In this document: positions 50,551 through 58,536 of the stretch, piece after piece
Position numbering within the stretch: the first letter of the stretch is position 1
Layout of the letters: each line of letters opens with the position of its first letter
Source: Compostibacter hankyongensis
GTDB lineage: Bacteria; Bacteroidota; Bacteroidia; Chitinophagales; Chitinophagaceae
Length of the DNA: 64,000 bases
Assembly: GCF_039541075.1 (NCBI RefSeq)
Contig: NZ_BAABFN010000001.1
Coordinates: 496,001-560,000, forward strand
Direction of reading: 5' to 3'
Position numbers and translations under genes: made by a program
The notes under the pieces: model-generated
What the model was told of the DNA's origin: nothing
What the model saw: the letters and a program-made list of their open reading frames with translations, nothing else
Databases searched by the model: none

Positions 50551-50594
50551 CACAAAAAATCCCGTCCCGCCGGAGGCGGGACAGGATTTGCAAA
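50551..50594 (-). terminator. Terminator between mfd and the DUF6600 gene
   Basis: 13-bp stem with one mismatch around CCCGCC(GGA)GGCGGG (arms 50559-50572 and 50576-50589). On the minus strand it is followed by TTTTTTG, ending the DUF6600 gene; it may also serve mfd. Confidence 0.8.
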
Positions 50595-50623
50595 ACATGG
50601 ACTTATATAAAAGGAACTGTGTA

Positions 50624-51907
50624 TTACCGTTGGACGACGCGGCGGCTCGGTGCGCTGTGTGCGCTGGAGCTGCTTTTCCGGGGCGTGCTGCGTTGTACCG
50701 TGCTGCGTGCCACATGAGGTGCAGGACGGCTCGACCGTGAGGGAGCCACGCGACGCTGCGGACGGCTGGAGGCAGACACGCGGGACGCCGGAGCTGCGCG
50801 GTGTACGGACGTCTGCCGGGCCGGGGCCGCTCTTTCGGGTGCGGGGCTGCTGTGCGGAACGGTCCTGGACGGGGCGGGCCTGGCCTGGGGAGCAGCTGAT
50901 TTACGCTGCGGAGCTGCCGGAGCGTGCTGCGGAGCCGCAGGGGCATGTTCCCGGTTCTGCGACGGTACGGTTCTCCTGGCAGGCGCTTCACCCCGTGCCG
51001 GGGCGGTATTCCGTTCCGCCGGGCTGCGGCCGGGCGCTACGGTTCTGGCCGGTGCGTGATTCCCCGAAGGAGGCGTTACCCTGCGGGCGGGTGCGTTGCT
51101 GTTACCATGGGCCGGCGCAGCGCCGCTTTTAGCGGGTATCACCCGTTTGGGAGCTGCCGAGCTCCTGCTGGAGCTGTTTACCGCAGGCCGGAAGATGTGC
51201 AGCTGGTCATTGCTGACCCTGCCGGTAGTGGGGCGGGAGGTATTGGTCACCCTCACCCTTCTTACCGGGGCTCCGGTAGCCCGTTCCACATCGCGGTGCG
51301 GAGGTCCGCCTGCATATACATTTTTGTTGTACACGACCCTGTTGTTGATGATCGTGGAGTTATTGATGATGGTAATATTCTGCTGCCGCCTGACGTAATA
51401 CCTCGGCAGATAGCGGCTGGAGATATACCGTCGCGGCGCAAATATCCATCGTACCGCGGGGATGTTGATGCCCACGGAGATGCTCATGCCGGGACCCAGC
51501 GGCGCCCAGCCATAATAATCGGGCGTCTGTCTCCAGGCTACCCAGGCCGGTCCCCATTCGCTGCCCGGAAGCCATACCCAGCCATAGCTGTTGTCGTATA
51601 GCCAGCGGCCGTAATGGAAAGGCGCCCAGCCCCAGGAATAGTCGGATACCCAGGTCCATCCGTAATCGGTGTATATCCAGTGACCGTTGGTAGCATAAGG
51701 CTGAAAACCGCTGGACACCCGGGGTACCCAGGCATATCCATAGGAAGGGTAGTTGATCCAATTGCCGTAAGGACTCAAATTATCATAAAAGGTCTGATAG
51801 GAAATGGACGCACCTACGACCGGCTGCGCCGAGATCCTCGAGGCGGCGCAGCTTGTGAGCATGAGCGCCACCAGGTATATTGCGGATAATCTAAAGATCG
51901 TTTTCAT
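50624..51907 (-). CDS. DUF6600-type lipoprotein with a long basic Ala/Pro/Arg/Ser tail
   Basis: 427 residues. Lipoprotein signal with lipobox TSC near residue 20. Residues 35-175 hold tryptophan/tyrosine-rich repeats (GNWINYPSYGYAW, GHWIYTDYGWTW, GWAPFHYGRW, YGWVWLPGSEWGPAWVAW), typical of the Bacteroidota YxxW/DUF6600 family. From about 230 to the end the chain is low-complexity, made of Ala, Pro, Arg and Ser with many SR/PAR words, and is strongly basic. Such a tail would bind acidic polymers or the peptidoglycan layer; this is inference. A terminator follows on the minus strand. Confidence 0.88.
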   Translation of the reverse strand: MKTIFRLSAIYLVALMLTSCAASRISAQPVVGASISYQTFYDNLSPYGNWINYPSYGYAWVPRVSSGFQPYATNGHWIYTDYGWTWVSDYSWGWAPFHYGRWLYDNSYGWVWLPGSEWGPAWVAWRQTPDYYGWAPLGPGMSISVGINIPAVRWIFAPRRYISSRYLPRYYVRRQQNITIINNSTIINNRVVYNKNVYAGGPPHRDVERATGAPVRRVRVTNTSRPTTGRVSNDQLHIFRPAVNSSSRSSAAPKRVIPAKSGAAPAHGNSNAPARRVTPPSGNHAPARTVAPGRSPAERNTAPARGEAPARRTVPSQNREHAPAAPQHAPAAPQRKSAAPQARPAPSRTVPHSSPAPERAAPARQTSVHRAAPASRVSASSRPQRRVAPSRSSRPAPHVARSTVQRSTPRKSSSSAHSAPSRRVVQR

Positions 51908-52158
51908 GATACCGTTTTTAAGGGTTAGAAAACTTGTTTACGGGGATATAAAATCAATATCTGTACCATATTAACTTAACAAAATGCTATAAAATGGGTG
52001 TATGCCGTTTCCGGCGGATAAACGGCCCGGCAGGGCTTTGAGCGGAAAAAATATTGCGGCCATCCTGGCAAAAAAACCGCCGGATTGTCCCTTTTTCCGC
52101 CGCGGAAGGTATTTGCCGCAAAAAAGCCTATTTTTACGTTAAACAGCTTTTAATCCAT

Positions 52159-52482
52159 ATGGAACAACAACCTGTACCCCAACCGGGCAACGGTGGACAG
52201 CCGGTCGTGCCACCCAAGAACTGGCTGGTAGAATCCATCCTCGTGACCATCTTCTGCTGCCTTCCCTTTGGCATTGTCGGCATCATCAATGCCTCGAAGG
52301 TAAACAGCGCCCTCGCCGTAGGAAATTATGATGAAGCGCTCCGTCTCTCGAAGGAAGCCGGAAAGTGGACCAAGATCGGTTTCTTTGTCGGTCTGGCCCT
52401 GATCGTCATTTCGGTGATCTTGCAGTTTGTGGTCGGCGTAGCCATTTTCCGTCGGAATTCCGGCAGTTTCGGCATGCCCTAA
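52159..52482 (+). CDS. CD225/dispanin (IFITM-like) small membrane protein
   Basis: 107 residues. Proline/glutamine-rich N-terminus, then PPKNWLVESILVTIFCCLPFGIVGIINASKVNSAL, the hallmark of CD225/dispanin proteins with their cysteines at the membrane edge, a short polar loop (GNYDEALRLSKEAGKW) and a second helix. Topology is one re-entrant and one full helix in eukaryotic relatives. The box TATTTTTA upstream is near-consensus. Pairs with the DUF2752 gene 12 bases downstream. Confidence 0.92.
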   Translation: MEQQPVPQPGNGGQPVVPPKNWLVESILVTIFCCLPFGIVGIINASKVNSALAVGNYDEALRLSKEAGKWTKIGFFVGLALIVISVILQFVVGVAIFRRNSGSFGMP

Positions 52483-52494
52483 ACAAAAGGGAGC

Positions 52495-52908
52495 ATGCAA
52501 GCTCGTAACCTTTCTGCAAGGATAAGTGTGTTGATCGGGTTAGCGGCGCTTCCGTTGCTGCTGGTCTATTTTTTATACGACCCCGCACACAGCGCGCTTT
52601 TTCCGGCCTGTCCCTTTCACCGGCTGACCGGATTGGACTGCCCCGGCTGCGGTTCCCAGCGTGCCCTGTACCAGCTGCTGCATGGCCATATCCTGGATGC
52701 GCTCGGCTATAACCTCATGATGGTGATGGCGCTGCCGCTGATCCTGTATGCCGCGGCGGTGCAGGCCGGCAATCTGTTTCGCCGGGAGCGGCGGGTCATC
52801 CGCTTTCTGTACCGTCCCTGGTTTACAAAGCTGGTATTGGCGGCAGTGTTGGTTTTCTGGGTGGCCAGGAACCTTCCCTTTGTTCCTTTTTCCTGGCTTG
52901 CCGCCTGA
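52495..52908 (+). CDS. DUF2752 membrane protein
   Basis: 137 residues with three hydrophobic helices. The family motif CPFHRLTGLDCPGCGSQRALYQLLHG is complete, with its two CPxC-like pairs in the extracytoplasmic or membrane-edge loop. Function unknown; in Bacteroidota it often travels with CD225 or TM2 proteins, as here. Convergent with the RDD gene, seven bases apart. Confidence 0.9.
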   Translation: MQARNLSARISVLIGLAALPLLLVYFLYDPAHSALFPACPFHRLTGLDCPGCGSQRALYQLLHGHILDALGYNLMMVMALPLILYAAAVQAGNLFRRERRVIRFLYRPWFTKLVLAAVLVFWVARNLPFVPFSWLAA

Positions 52909-52915
52909 GCAGCTG

Positions 52916-53626
52916 TCAGTCCTGTTCCCGGCTGGTGAGGTGGTTGTAATCGGAGAGTACCTGCTGCAGAAAGGCCTCGGGCTCCAGGCTGCTCCTGAGT
53001 TGCAGTATCGTCTTGACCTTCTCGGCCGTCTGATAAAGAATGGCGGGGTTATCGGTCTTGCTGGCCTGGACAAGCAGGGATTTGATGAGCTGTATGTCCC
53101 GGTCGGAAAGCCGGGTCACCTCCGGATAAAGCGCCTGGTAGTCGTCGGCCGTCGGCATATAGAGCGTATGCTGCAGCAGCGTGCGCGGCTCCGTTTTGAT
53201 GACCGTGGTATGGGCTACCATATCCCCCACGCGCTGCCGTTTGTCGGTAGCGGCCACACAAACCAGCGCTACCACCCCGTTCATCAGCCCGAAGTCTACC
53301 AGCCTGAAAATCCAGCGGAGCAGGTACTGGCCAAAGGTGGGCTGCGTTCCGTCGAGACTGATCACCCGTATTTTCATGATGCGCTTGCCCAGCGACTGCC
53401 CGTTAAAAAGCTGTTCCATGCACAGGTCGTAAAACAGCGCGGGTATTAAAAACAGGAGCCCCCATACGCTGTTACCGAACAATATCGACCACAGCAGAAT
53501 GACCATGATGATATAAGCTCCTTTGATCGCGAAGTCGATAAGGCTCCCTGCAAGACGCTCTCCCACGCTGGCGATATCATAATCCAGCGCGATGTGCTGG
53601 GCTGTGGGTATGCTGACGGTATTCAT
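52916..53626 (-). CDS. RDD family membrane protein
   Basis: 236 residues. RDD core: GERLAGSLIDFAI (R and D of the name), two helices, NGQSLGKRIMKIRVI and DKRQRVGDMVAHTTVI. The C-terminal ~90 residues are soluble and helical. Divergent from the spoIIM gene with a 97-base spacer; RDD is a standard neighbour of the SpoIIM/MoxR/DUF58 cluster in several phyla and is likely part of the same system. Confidence 0.92.
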   Translation of the reverse strand: MNTVSIPTAQHIALDYDIASVGERLAGSLIDFAIKGAYIIMVILLWSILFGNSVWGLLFLIPALFYDLCMEQLFNGQSLGKRIMKIRVISLDGTQPTFGQYLLRWIFRLVDFGLMNGVVALVCVAATDKRQRVGDMVAHTTVIKTEPRTLLQHTLYMPTADDYQALYPEVTRLSDRDIQLIKSLLVQASKTDNPAILYQTAEKVKTILQLRSSLEPEAFLQQVLSDYNHLTSREQD

Positions 53627-53693
53627 AGGTTATAGTTCACAATGATAACAAACCCGGGACAAAATCGTAAGGACTTTTTTAATAAATTGCAGA

Positions 53694-53715
53694 CACTGCC
53701 GGGTGTCCGGCAGTG
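53694..53715 (+). other. 9-bp perfect inverted repeat just before the spoIIM start codon
   Basis: CACTGCCGG (53694-53702) and CCGGCAGTG (53707-53715), 4-base loop, ending eight bases before ATG 53724. Could be an mRNA hairpin over the initiation region or an operator. Confidence 0.7.
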
Positions 53716-53723
53716 CACCCTTT

Positions 53724-54755
53724 ATGCGAGAAGCCTACTTTTTAAAGAAAAATGCCGGCAAGTGGAAACAATACGAATCCGAGCTGGGCGGGAAACCTGA
53801 CCCTGACCGGCTGGCGGAAGGCTTTATCGAGCTCACCGATGATCTGTCCTATGCCAGGACCTTTTACCCCGCCAGCAATACCACCCGCTATCTGAACGGG
53901 CTGGCCGCGCGTTTTCATCAGCATATATACCGGAACCGCAAAGAAAGGGGAGGCCGCTTTTTTTCTTTCTGGCGGTATGAGCTGCCCTGGATGTTCTACC
54001 GTCATCAGCGTCTCCTCCTGTATACCTTCATCATCTTTGCCGTATTCGTGTTTATCGGGGTGCTGTCTGCCCTGTACGATCACCAGTTTATCCGTGCCAT
54101 ACTGGGCGACGGGTATGTAAACATGACTCTCGAAAATATCGAGAAGGGCGATCCTTTTGGTGTATATGCGCAAACGGCTCCGGCAGGCATGTTTCTGAAG
54201 ATTGCCCTCAATAACATTTTTGTGGCTTTTGTGATCTATGTCTGTGGTATCACGGCCGGCGTTTTTACCGTGATCTTCCTGATGCGAAACTCCATTATGC
54301 TGGGCGCCTTCGTCGGTTTTTTCTTTACAAAGGGATTGGGCGCCGATGCCCTGCTTGCCGTATTTATACACGGCACGCTGGAGATATCGGGGCTGGTGGT
54401 GGAAGCCTGTGCAGGTCTTATCATGGCCCGGGCCATCCTTTTTCCGAAAACCTACAGCCGGAAGGTAGCCCTCGGCTCCGCCGCAAAGGACGGCCTTAAG
54501 GTCATTATGGGGATGGTCCCCGTTATCCTGCTGGCGGCCTTTCTTGAAAGCTTTGTCACCCGTTATTACCAGACGATGCCCCTGATGCTGAACCTCTTTA
54601 TCCTGGCGGCTTCGCTGGCATTTATGGGCTGGTATTTCATCGGCTATCCGCGGCAGCTGCACAAACGAATGGAAAAAAACAAAGCCCGGGACTCCCCGGG
54701 CGGAGACCAAAATTTTATGGTATGGATGAACAAAAAATTGAGCTCCGGAAAATAA
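53724..54755 (+). CDS. SpoIIM-family (stage II sporulation protein M-like) membrane protein
   Basis: 343 residues. A cytoplasmic N-terminus (about 1-85), then five or six membrane helices. SpoIIM/DUF95 blocks are clear: KIALNNIFVAFVIYVCGITAGVFTVIFLMRNSIMLGAFVGFF and FIHGTLEISGLVVEACAGLIMARAIL. The bacterium is not expected to sporulate; the family is present in MoxR clusters of non-sporing species. It overlaps the next gene by 34 bases. Confidence 0.93.
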   Translation: MREAYFLKKNAGKWKQYESELGGKPDPDRLAEGFIELTDDLSYARTFYPASNTTRYLNGLAARFHQHIYRNRKERGGRFFSFWRYELPWMFYRHQRLLLYTFIIFAVFVFIGVLSALYDHQFIRAILGDGYVNMTLENIEKGDPFGVYAQTAPAGMFLKIALNNIFVAFVIYVCGITAGVFTVIFLMRNSIMLGAFVGFFFTKGLGADALLAVFIHGTLEISGLVVEACAGLIMARAILFPKTYSRKVALGSAAKDGLKVIMGMVPVILLAAFLESFVTRYYQTMPLMLNLFILAASLAFMGWYFIGYPRQLHKRMEKNKARDSPGGDQNFMVWMNKKLSSGK

Positions 54756-55612
54756 GGGCTTTCGGAGATTGCTTTAACGATACCTTCCAGTTTATCAAGC
54801 TCGGCTTTCCGAACCTGCTGAAAATCTTTCTGCTGATCTGCGGGCCCGTGATGCTGGCTGAGGCTATTCTGCGCGGTTATTACAGCTACGGTCAGCTCTC
54901 GCTTTTTAAGATACTGGGTCAGGTGGGTACGCCGGCGTACAGCAGGAATGTCCTCTCCCTGTTCACCCCGCTGTATTTCGTGATGTTGTTGATGTTCTTC
55001 CTGCTTTGGGTACTGATGGAGACCGTCATTTCGGCCTATATGCTGCTTTATGAACAGAAAAGCGGGGTTCATCCCGATATCAGTGAAGTCTGGTTGCTCA
55101 CCCGGCGGTACATTTTTAAAGCGGCGTTGTTCAGTATTCCCAAGCTCGTGCTGACCTTGATCGGCACCCTCTTCTGTCTGGCTCCCGGCATATATTTCTG
55201 GGTGGTTTTCACCCCGCTGGTACCGGTGATCATGATGGAAGGCGGCACTTTTTCCCGCGTTTTCAATCGCTGCTTCAGTCTTGTGCGGTATCAGTTCTGG
55301 TCTACCCTTGGCATCTACGCCGTAGCCTATCTGATCTACAGCTTCAGCAGCATGGTGATCTCCGTATCGGTATCGGCAGTCGTCGGAATATTGTCTTACC
55401 TGACGGTCAAGAATGTTTCGACCACCATCAGTATGATATCGTCCGTGCTGACCATTTTTGCCTATCTGTTTTATATGGTGTTTTATGTTGCCGTGGTATT
55501 GCAATACTATAACCTGGCGGAACGCAGCGACGGTACAGGGCTGTTAAAACAGATAGACGAGATCGGGAAAGATATACCGCCACCTTTCTATGAAAATGCG
55601 GGAGAATATTAA
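54722..55612 (+). CDS. Multi-pass membrane protein of the MoxR cluster
   Basis: 296 residues with about six membrane helices between residues 30 and 265. No catalytic motif seen; soluble ends are short. A similar membrane protein of unknown function is usual in this cluster in Bacteroidota. Overlaps spoIIM by 34 bases and the DUF4129 gene by 23 bases, so translation is coupled. Confidence 0.85.
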   Translation: MDEQKIELRKIRAFGDCFNDTFQFIKLGFPNLLKIFLLICGPVMLAEAILRGYYSYGQLSLFKILGQVGTPAYSRNVLSLFTPLYFVMLLMFFLLWVLMETVISAYMLLYEQKSGVHPDISEVWLLTRRYIFKAALFSIPKLVLTLIGTLFCLAPGIYFWVVFTPLVPVIMMEGGTFSRVFNRCFSLVRYQFWSTLGIYAVAYLIYSFSSMVISVSVSAVVGILSYLTVKNVSTTISMISSVLTIFAYLFYMVFYVAVVLQYYNLAERSDGTGLLKQIDEIGKDIPPPFYENAGEY

Positions 55613-56360
55613 GCTTAAAAACGGGTCCATGCGCTGGTTGCCTTTCTTGTATCTGCTTTGCCTGTCTCCGGCGGTTAACGGCCGGCAGCATGCGCTGCGG
55701 TACGATTCCTCGCGGGTGGAGCGGCGGCAGGTAAGTCCCGCGCAGCTGCAAAAATACCGGCAGCAACGCGAGTTCCGGTACGACCGGCAGGACCGCAGCG
55801 CATATGCCTCACTCTGGAGCCGGCTCTGGGACTGGCTCTGGGAGCGCTATTTTGACCTGTTCGGCAGGAGCGGGGGAGGTCTTCTCCTGCGCATATTGCT
55901 CTGGGGGCTGTGCATCGGGGTGCTGGGCTATTTTCTTTTTCGTGTGCTGGGGATGAATGCCATCCTCCTGCTGGGCAAGAAGAACCGGGAGGAAGCGCTG
56001 CCTTATGTCGTAGGAGAGGAGGACATCAACGCCCCCGGTTTTGAGGCTGCGCTGGCCGCTGCCATAGCGCAGAAGCAGTACCGGCTGGCCGTACGGCTGC
56101 TTTACCTGCAGTGTCTGAAACAGCTGAACGACCGGGCGATGATCCGCTGGCAGCCCGGCAAAACCAACCGGCATTACCTGCAGGAGCTGTCCGGCACAAC
56201 GGCAGCGCCGCTGTTCGGGGAGCTGACCCGCAGCTATGAGTACGCCTGGTACGGAGAGATGCCCGTAGCGCCCCGTCAGTTTGAAGATATACGTAACCGT
56301 TTCGAGCAGTTCCGGACTATGGTGGACCGCCCGGAAGCAGAAGCCGGCGGAGATAAATGA
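55590..56360 (+). CDS. DUF4129 domain protein
   Basis: 256 residues. Possible N-terminal signal (WLPFLYLLCLSPAVNG), a polar Arg/Gln-rich segment, one clear membrane helix (LLLRILLWGLCIGVLGYFLF, about 95-114) and a cytoplasmic helical C-terminal domain with KQYRLAVRLLYLQCLKQLNDR and KTNRHYLQEL, the DUF4129 signature. Starts inside the previous gene and overlaps the next by 4 bases. Confidence 0.9.
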   Translation: MKMRENIKLKNGSMRWLPFLYLLCLSPAVNGRQHALRYDSSRVERRQVSPAQLQKYRQQREFRYDRQDRSAYASLWSRLWDWLWERYFDLFGRSGGGLLLRILLWGLCIGVLGYFLFRVLGMNAILLLGKKNREEALPYVVGEEDINAPGFEAALAAAIAQKQYRLAVRLLYLQCLKQLNDRAMIRWQPGKTNRHYLQELSGTTAAPLFGELTRSYEYAWYGEMPVAPRQFEDIRNRFEQFRTMVDRPEAEAGGDK

Positions 56361-57541
56361 AAGGCTACCGCAACTATATCGTCGTTTTTGTTCTCCTGCT
56401 GCTGCTTTACATAGCGGCCCAGTATTATAAGCCCGTGCCGGTCGATTGGCGGGTGACGCTTTCTGCGAAGGACAAGATACCCTATGGCAGCTTTCTGGTT
56501 TATGACAACCTGAAGACGATTTTCCCGGATGCCCGGGTGGTCTTGCAGCGGGTGCCCGTATACAACGTAGTGAACAACTCCACCGACCGGCATACGGCCT
56601 ACCTCCTGATCGATCCGGAGCTTTCCCTTACCGCTACCGATGAAAAAGAGCTGCTCCGCTATGTGGCGCAGGGCAATTATGTATTCCTGGCCGCCTTCAC
56701 CGGCTACGGCGGGCTGGCGGACAGCCTGCATTTCAAAAGGAACCTGGCGGTTTTGCCGAAGCAGGATTCCGTAAAGATCAACTTTACCCATCCCGTCCTG
56801 AAGCGGGACAGCAGCTATACCTTTGTCCGCAGCCGTATCGACGGTTATTTCTCGGAGTTGGATACTTCCCGTACGCTGGTGCTGGGAGAAAATCATAACG
56901 GAGCGGCCAATTTTGTAAAAATACCTTTTGGGCAGGGCGCCTTTTTCATACATGCAGCGCCGATATGTTTCAGCAATTATTTTTTTCTGTTCCGGCAGAA
57001 CAACCGTTATGTGACCGATGCGCTTTCCTGTCTCCCCGCAGACATAGGCAAGGTTTACTGGGACGAATATTACAAGCAGGGAGGGACCACCGGATCGCAG
57101 AACCCGCTCCGGTTTTTCCTGACGGATCCCTGGCTGAAATGGGCTTTCCGGGTGGCCCTAATGCTGCTGGTCGTTTTCCTGCTGTTTGAGACCAAGAGAA
57201 GACAGCGCATCATACCGGTATGGGAGCCGCCGAAGAATACTTCGCTGGACTTTGTGCGCACCATCGGAAATGTGTATTTTAACCACGGCGATAACCGCGG
57301 CATCGCGCGCAAAAAGATCGGGTATTTTGATGATTTTCTCCGCACCGCTTTTTACCTTTCCCCGGCGTTGCCGGCGGAAACGCTGGCTCCGGAGCTGGCG
57401 CGGCGTTCCGGTTTGAGTGAAGACGGGATCCGGCAGCTGCTCGGGCGGATAGCGCAGGTCAGGCTGGCGGAGCAGGTGTCCGACGCCGTATTGCTGGACC
57501 TGAACCGGCGCCTCACTGATTTTTATAAAAAAGTAAAATAA
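56357..57541 (+). CDS. DUF4350 domain membrane protein
   Basis: 394 residues. N-terminal helix (IVVFVLLLLLYIAAQYY), then a GATase-like DUF4350 domain outside the membrane (SFLVYDNLKTIFPDARVV, LLRYVAQGNYVFLAAF), a second helix near 260 (AFRVALMLLVVFLLF) followed by RRQRIIPVWEPPKNTSLDFVRTIG and a cytoplasmic helical tail. The domain usually sits beside MoxR and DUF58, as here. Confidence 0.9.
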   Translation: MKGYRNYIVVFVLLLLLYIAAQYYKPVPVDWRVTLSAKDKIPYGSFLVYDNLKTIFPDARVVLQRVPVYNVVNNSTDRHTAYLLIDPELSLTATDEKELLRYVAQGNYVFLAAFTGYGGLADSLHFKRNLAVLPKQDSVKINFTHPVLKRDSSYTFVRSRIDGYFSELDTSRTLVLGENHNGAANFVKIPFGQGAFFIHAAPICFSNYFFLFRQNNRYVTDALSCLPADIGKVYWDEYYKQGGTTGSQNPLRFFLTDPWLKWAFRVALMLLVVFLLFETKRRQRIIPVWEPPKNTSLDFVRTIGNVYFNHGDNRGIARKKIGYFDDFLRTAFYLSPALPAETLAPELARRSGLSEDGIRQLLGRIAQVRLAEQVSDAVLLDLNRRLTDFYKKVK

Positions 57542-57546
57542 CGATT

Positions 57547-58533
57547 ATGGAAGAATCGCAGCCATCTGTTACCCGGACGGATCTGAGCCGGCTGAGCGCA
57601 GCCGTGCAGGAGATAAAGCGGGAAATGGCCAGGGTGATCGTCGGACAGGAAGCGATGATCGAGCTGCTGATCGCCGCCGTGCTGGCGGACGGGCATGTCC
57701 TGATAGAAGGAGTGCCCGGCGTGGCCAAAACGCTTGCCGCCAAGCTGCTTGCGCAGACGCTGGACATCCGGTTTTCACGCATCCAGTTCACTCCGGACCT
57801 TATGCCCAGCGATGTGCTGGGCACAGCTGTTTTTAACCCGCAGCATGGCGAATTTCAGTTTAAGCCCGGCCCTGTTTTCAGCAATATCGTGCTGATCGAT
57901 GAAATCAACCGGGCGCCGGCAAAGACGCAGGCGGCGCTGTTTGAGGTCATGGAAGAGCGGCAGGTGACGATGGATAACCGTACCTACCCCATGGCGGCTC
58001 CCTTCCTCGTCCTGGCCACGCAGAACCCGGTGGAGCATGAGGGGACCTACCGCCTGCCCGAAGCGCAGCTGGACCGTTTCCTTTTTAAGATAGCCGTGGA
58101 CTACCCCGCGCTGGAAGATGAGGTGCGGATGCTGGAGCAGTTCCAGGCAAGGGGCGATGGCCTGAGGATACCGTTCGAACAGGTGTCCCGCGTATTGCAG
58201 GCCGCCGATATCCTGGCGCTGCGCAGCAGCATCCATAAGCTGCATATCGAACAACCGCTGATCGCTTATATTGCCCGCATTGTGTACGAAACCCGGCACA
58301 GCCGCGAGCTTTCACTGGGGGCTTCGCCGCGGGCATCCCTGGCGCTGCTGCAGGCTTCGAAGGCCTTTGCCGCTATCCGGGACCGCGATTTTGTGACGCC
58401 CGAAGATATCGTGGATACGGCGCCTTCCGTGCTGCGGCATCGTGTGGCGGTGACGCCCGAAAAGGAGATGGAAGGCGTGACGGCCGATGAGATCATTGTA
58501 CAACTCCTGAAAAAAACGGAAGTGCCGCGGTAG
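57547..58533 (+). CDS. MoxR-type AAA+ ATPase
   Basis: 328 residues. Walker A GVPGVAKT near 57, Walker B VLIDEINRAPAKTQAALFEVMEE near 115, sensor 1 LATQNPVEHEGTYRLPEAQLDRF near 156, and the winged C-terminal part with SLGASPRASLALLQASKA. MoxR proteins act as chaperones that insert metals or assemble complexes, often with a von Willebrand-like DUF58 partner. It precedes DUF58 by 3 bases. Confidence 0.95.
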   Translation: MEESQPSVTRTDLSRLSAAVQEIKREMARVIVGQEAMIELLIAAVLADGHVLIEGVPGVAKTLAAKLLAQTLDIRFSRIQFTPDLMPSDVLGTAVFNPQHGEFQFKPGPVFSNIVLIDEINRAPAKTQAALFEVMEERQVTMDNRTYPMAAPFLVLATQNPVEHEGTYRLPEAQLDRFLFKIAVDYPALEDEVRMLEQFQARGDGLRIPFEQVSRVLQAADILALRSSIHKLHIEQPLIAYIARIVYETRHSRELSLGASPRASLALLQASKAFAAIRDRDFVTPEDIVDTAPSVLRHRVAVTPEKEMEGVTADEIIVQLLKKTEVPR

Positions 58534-58536
58534 CAG

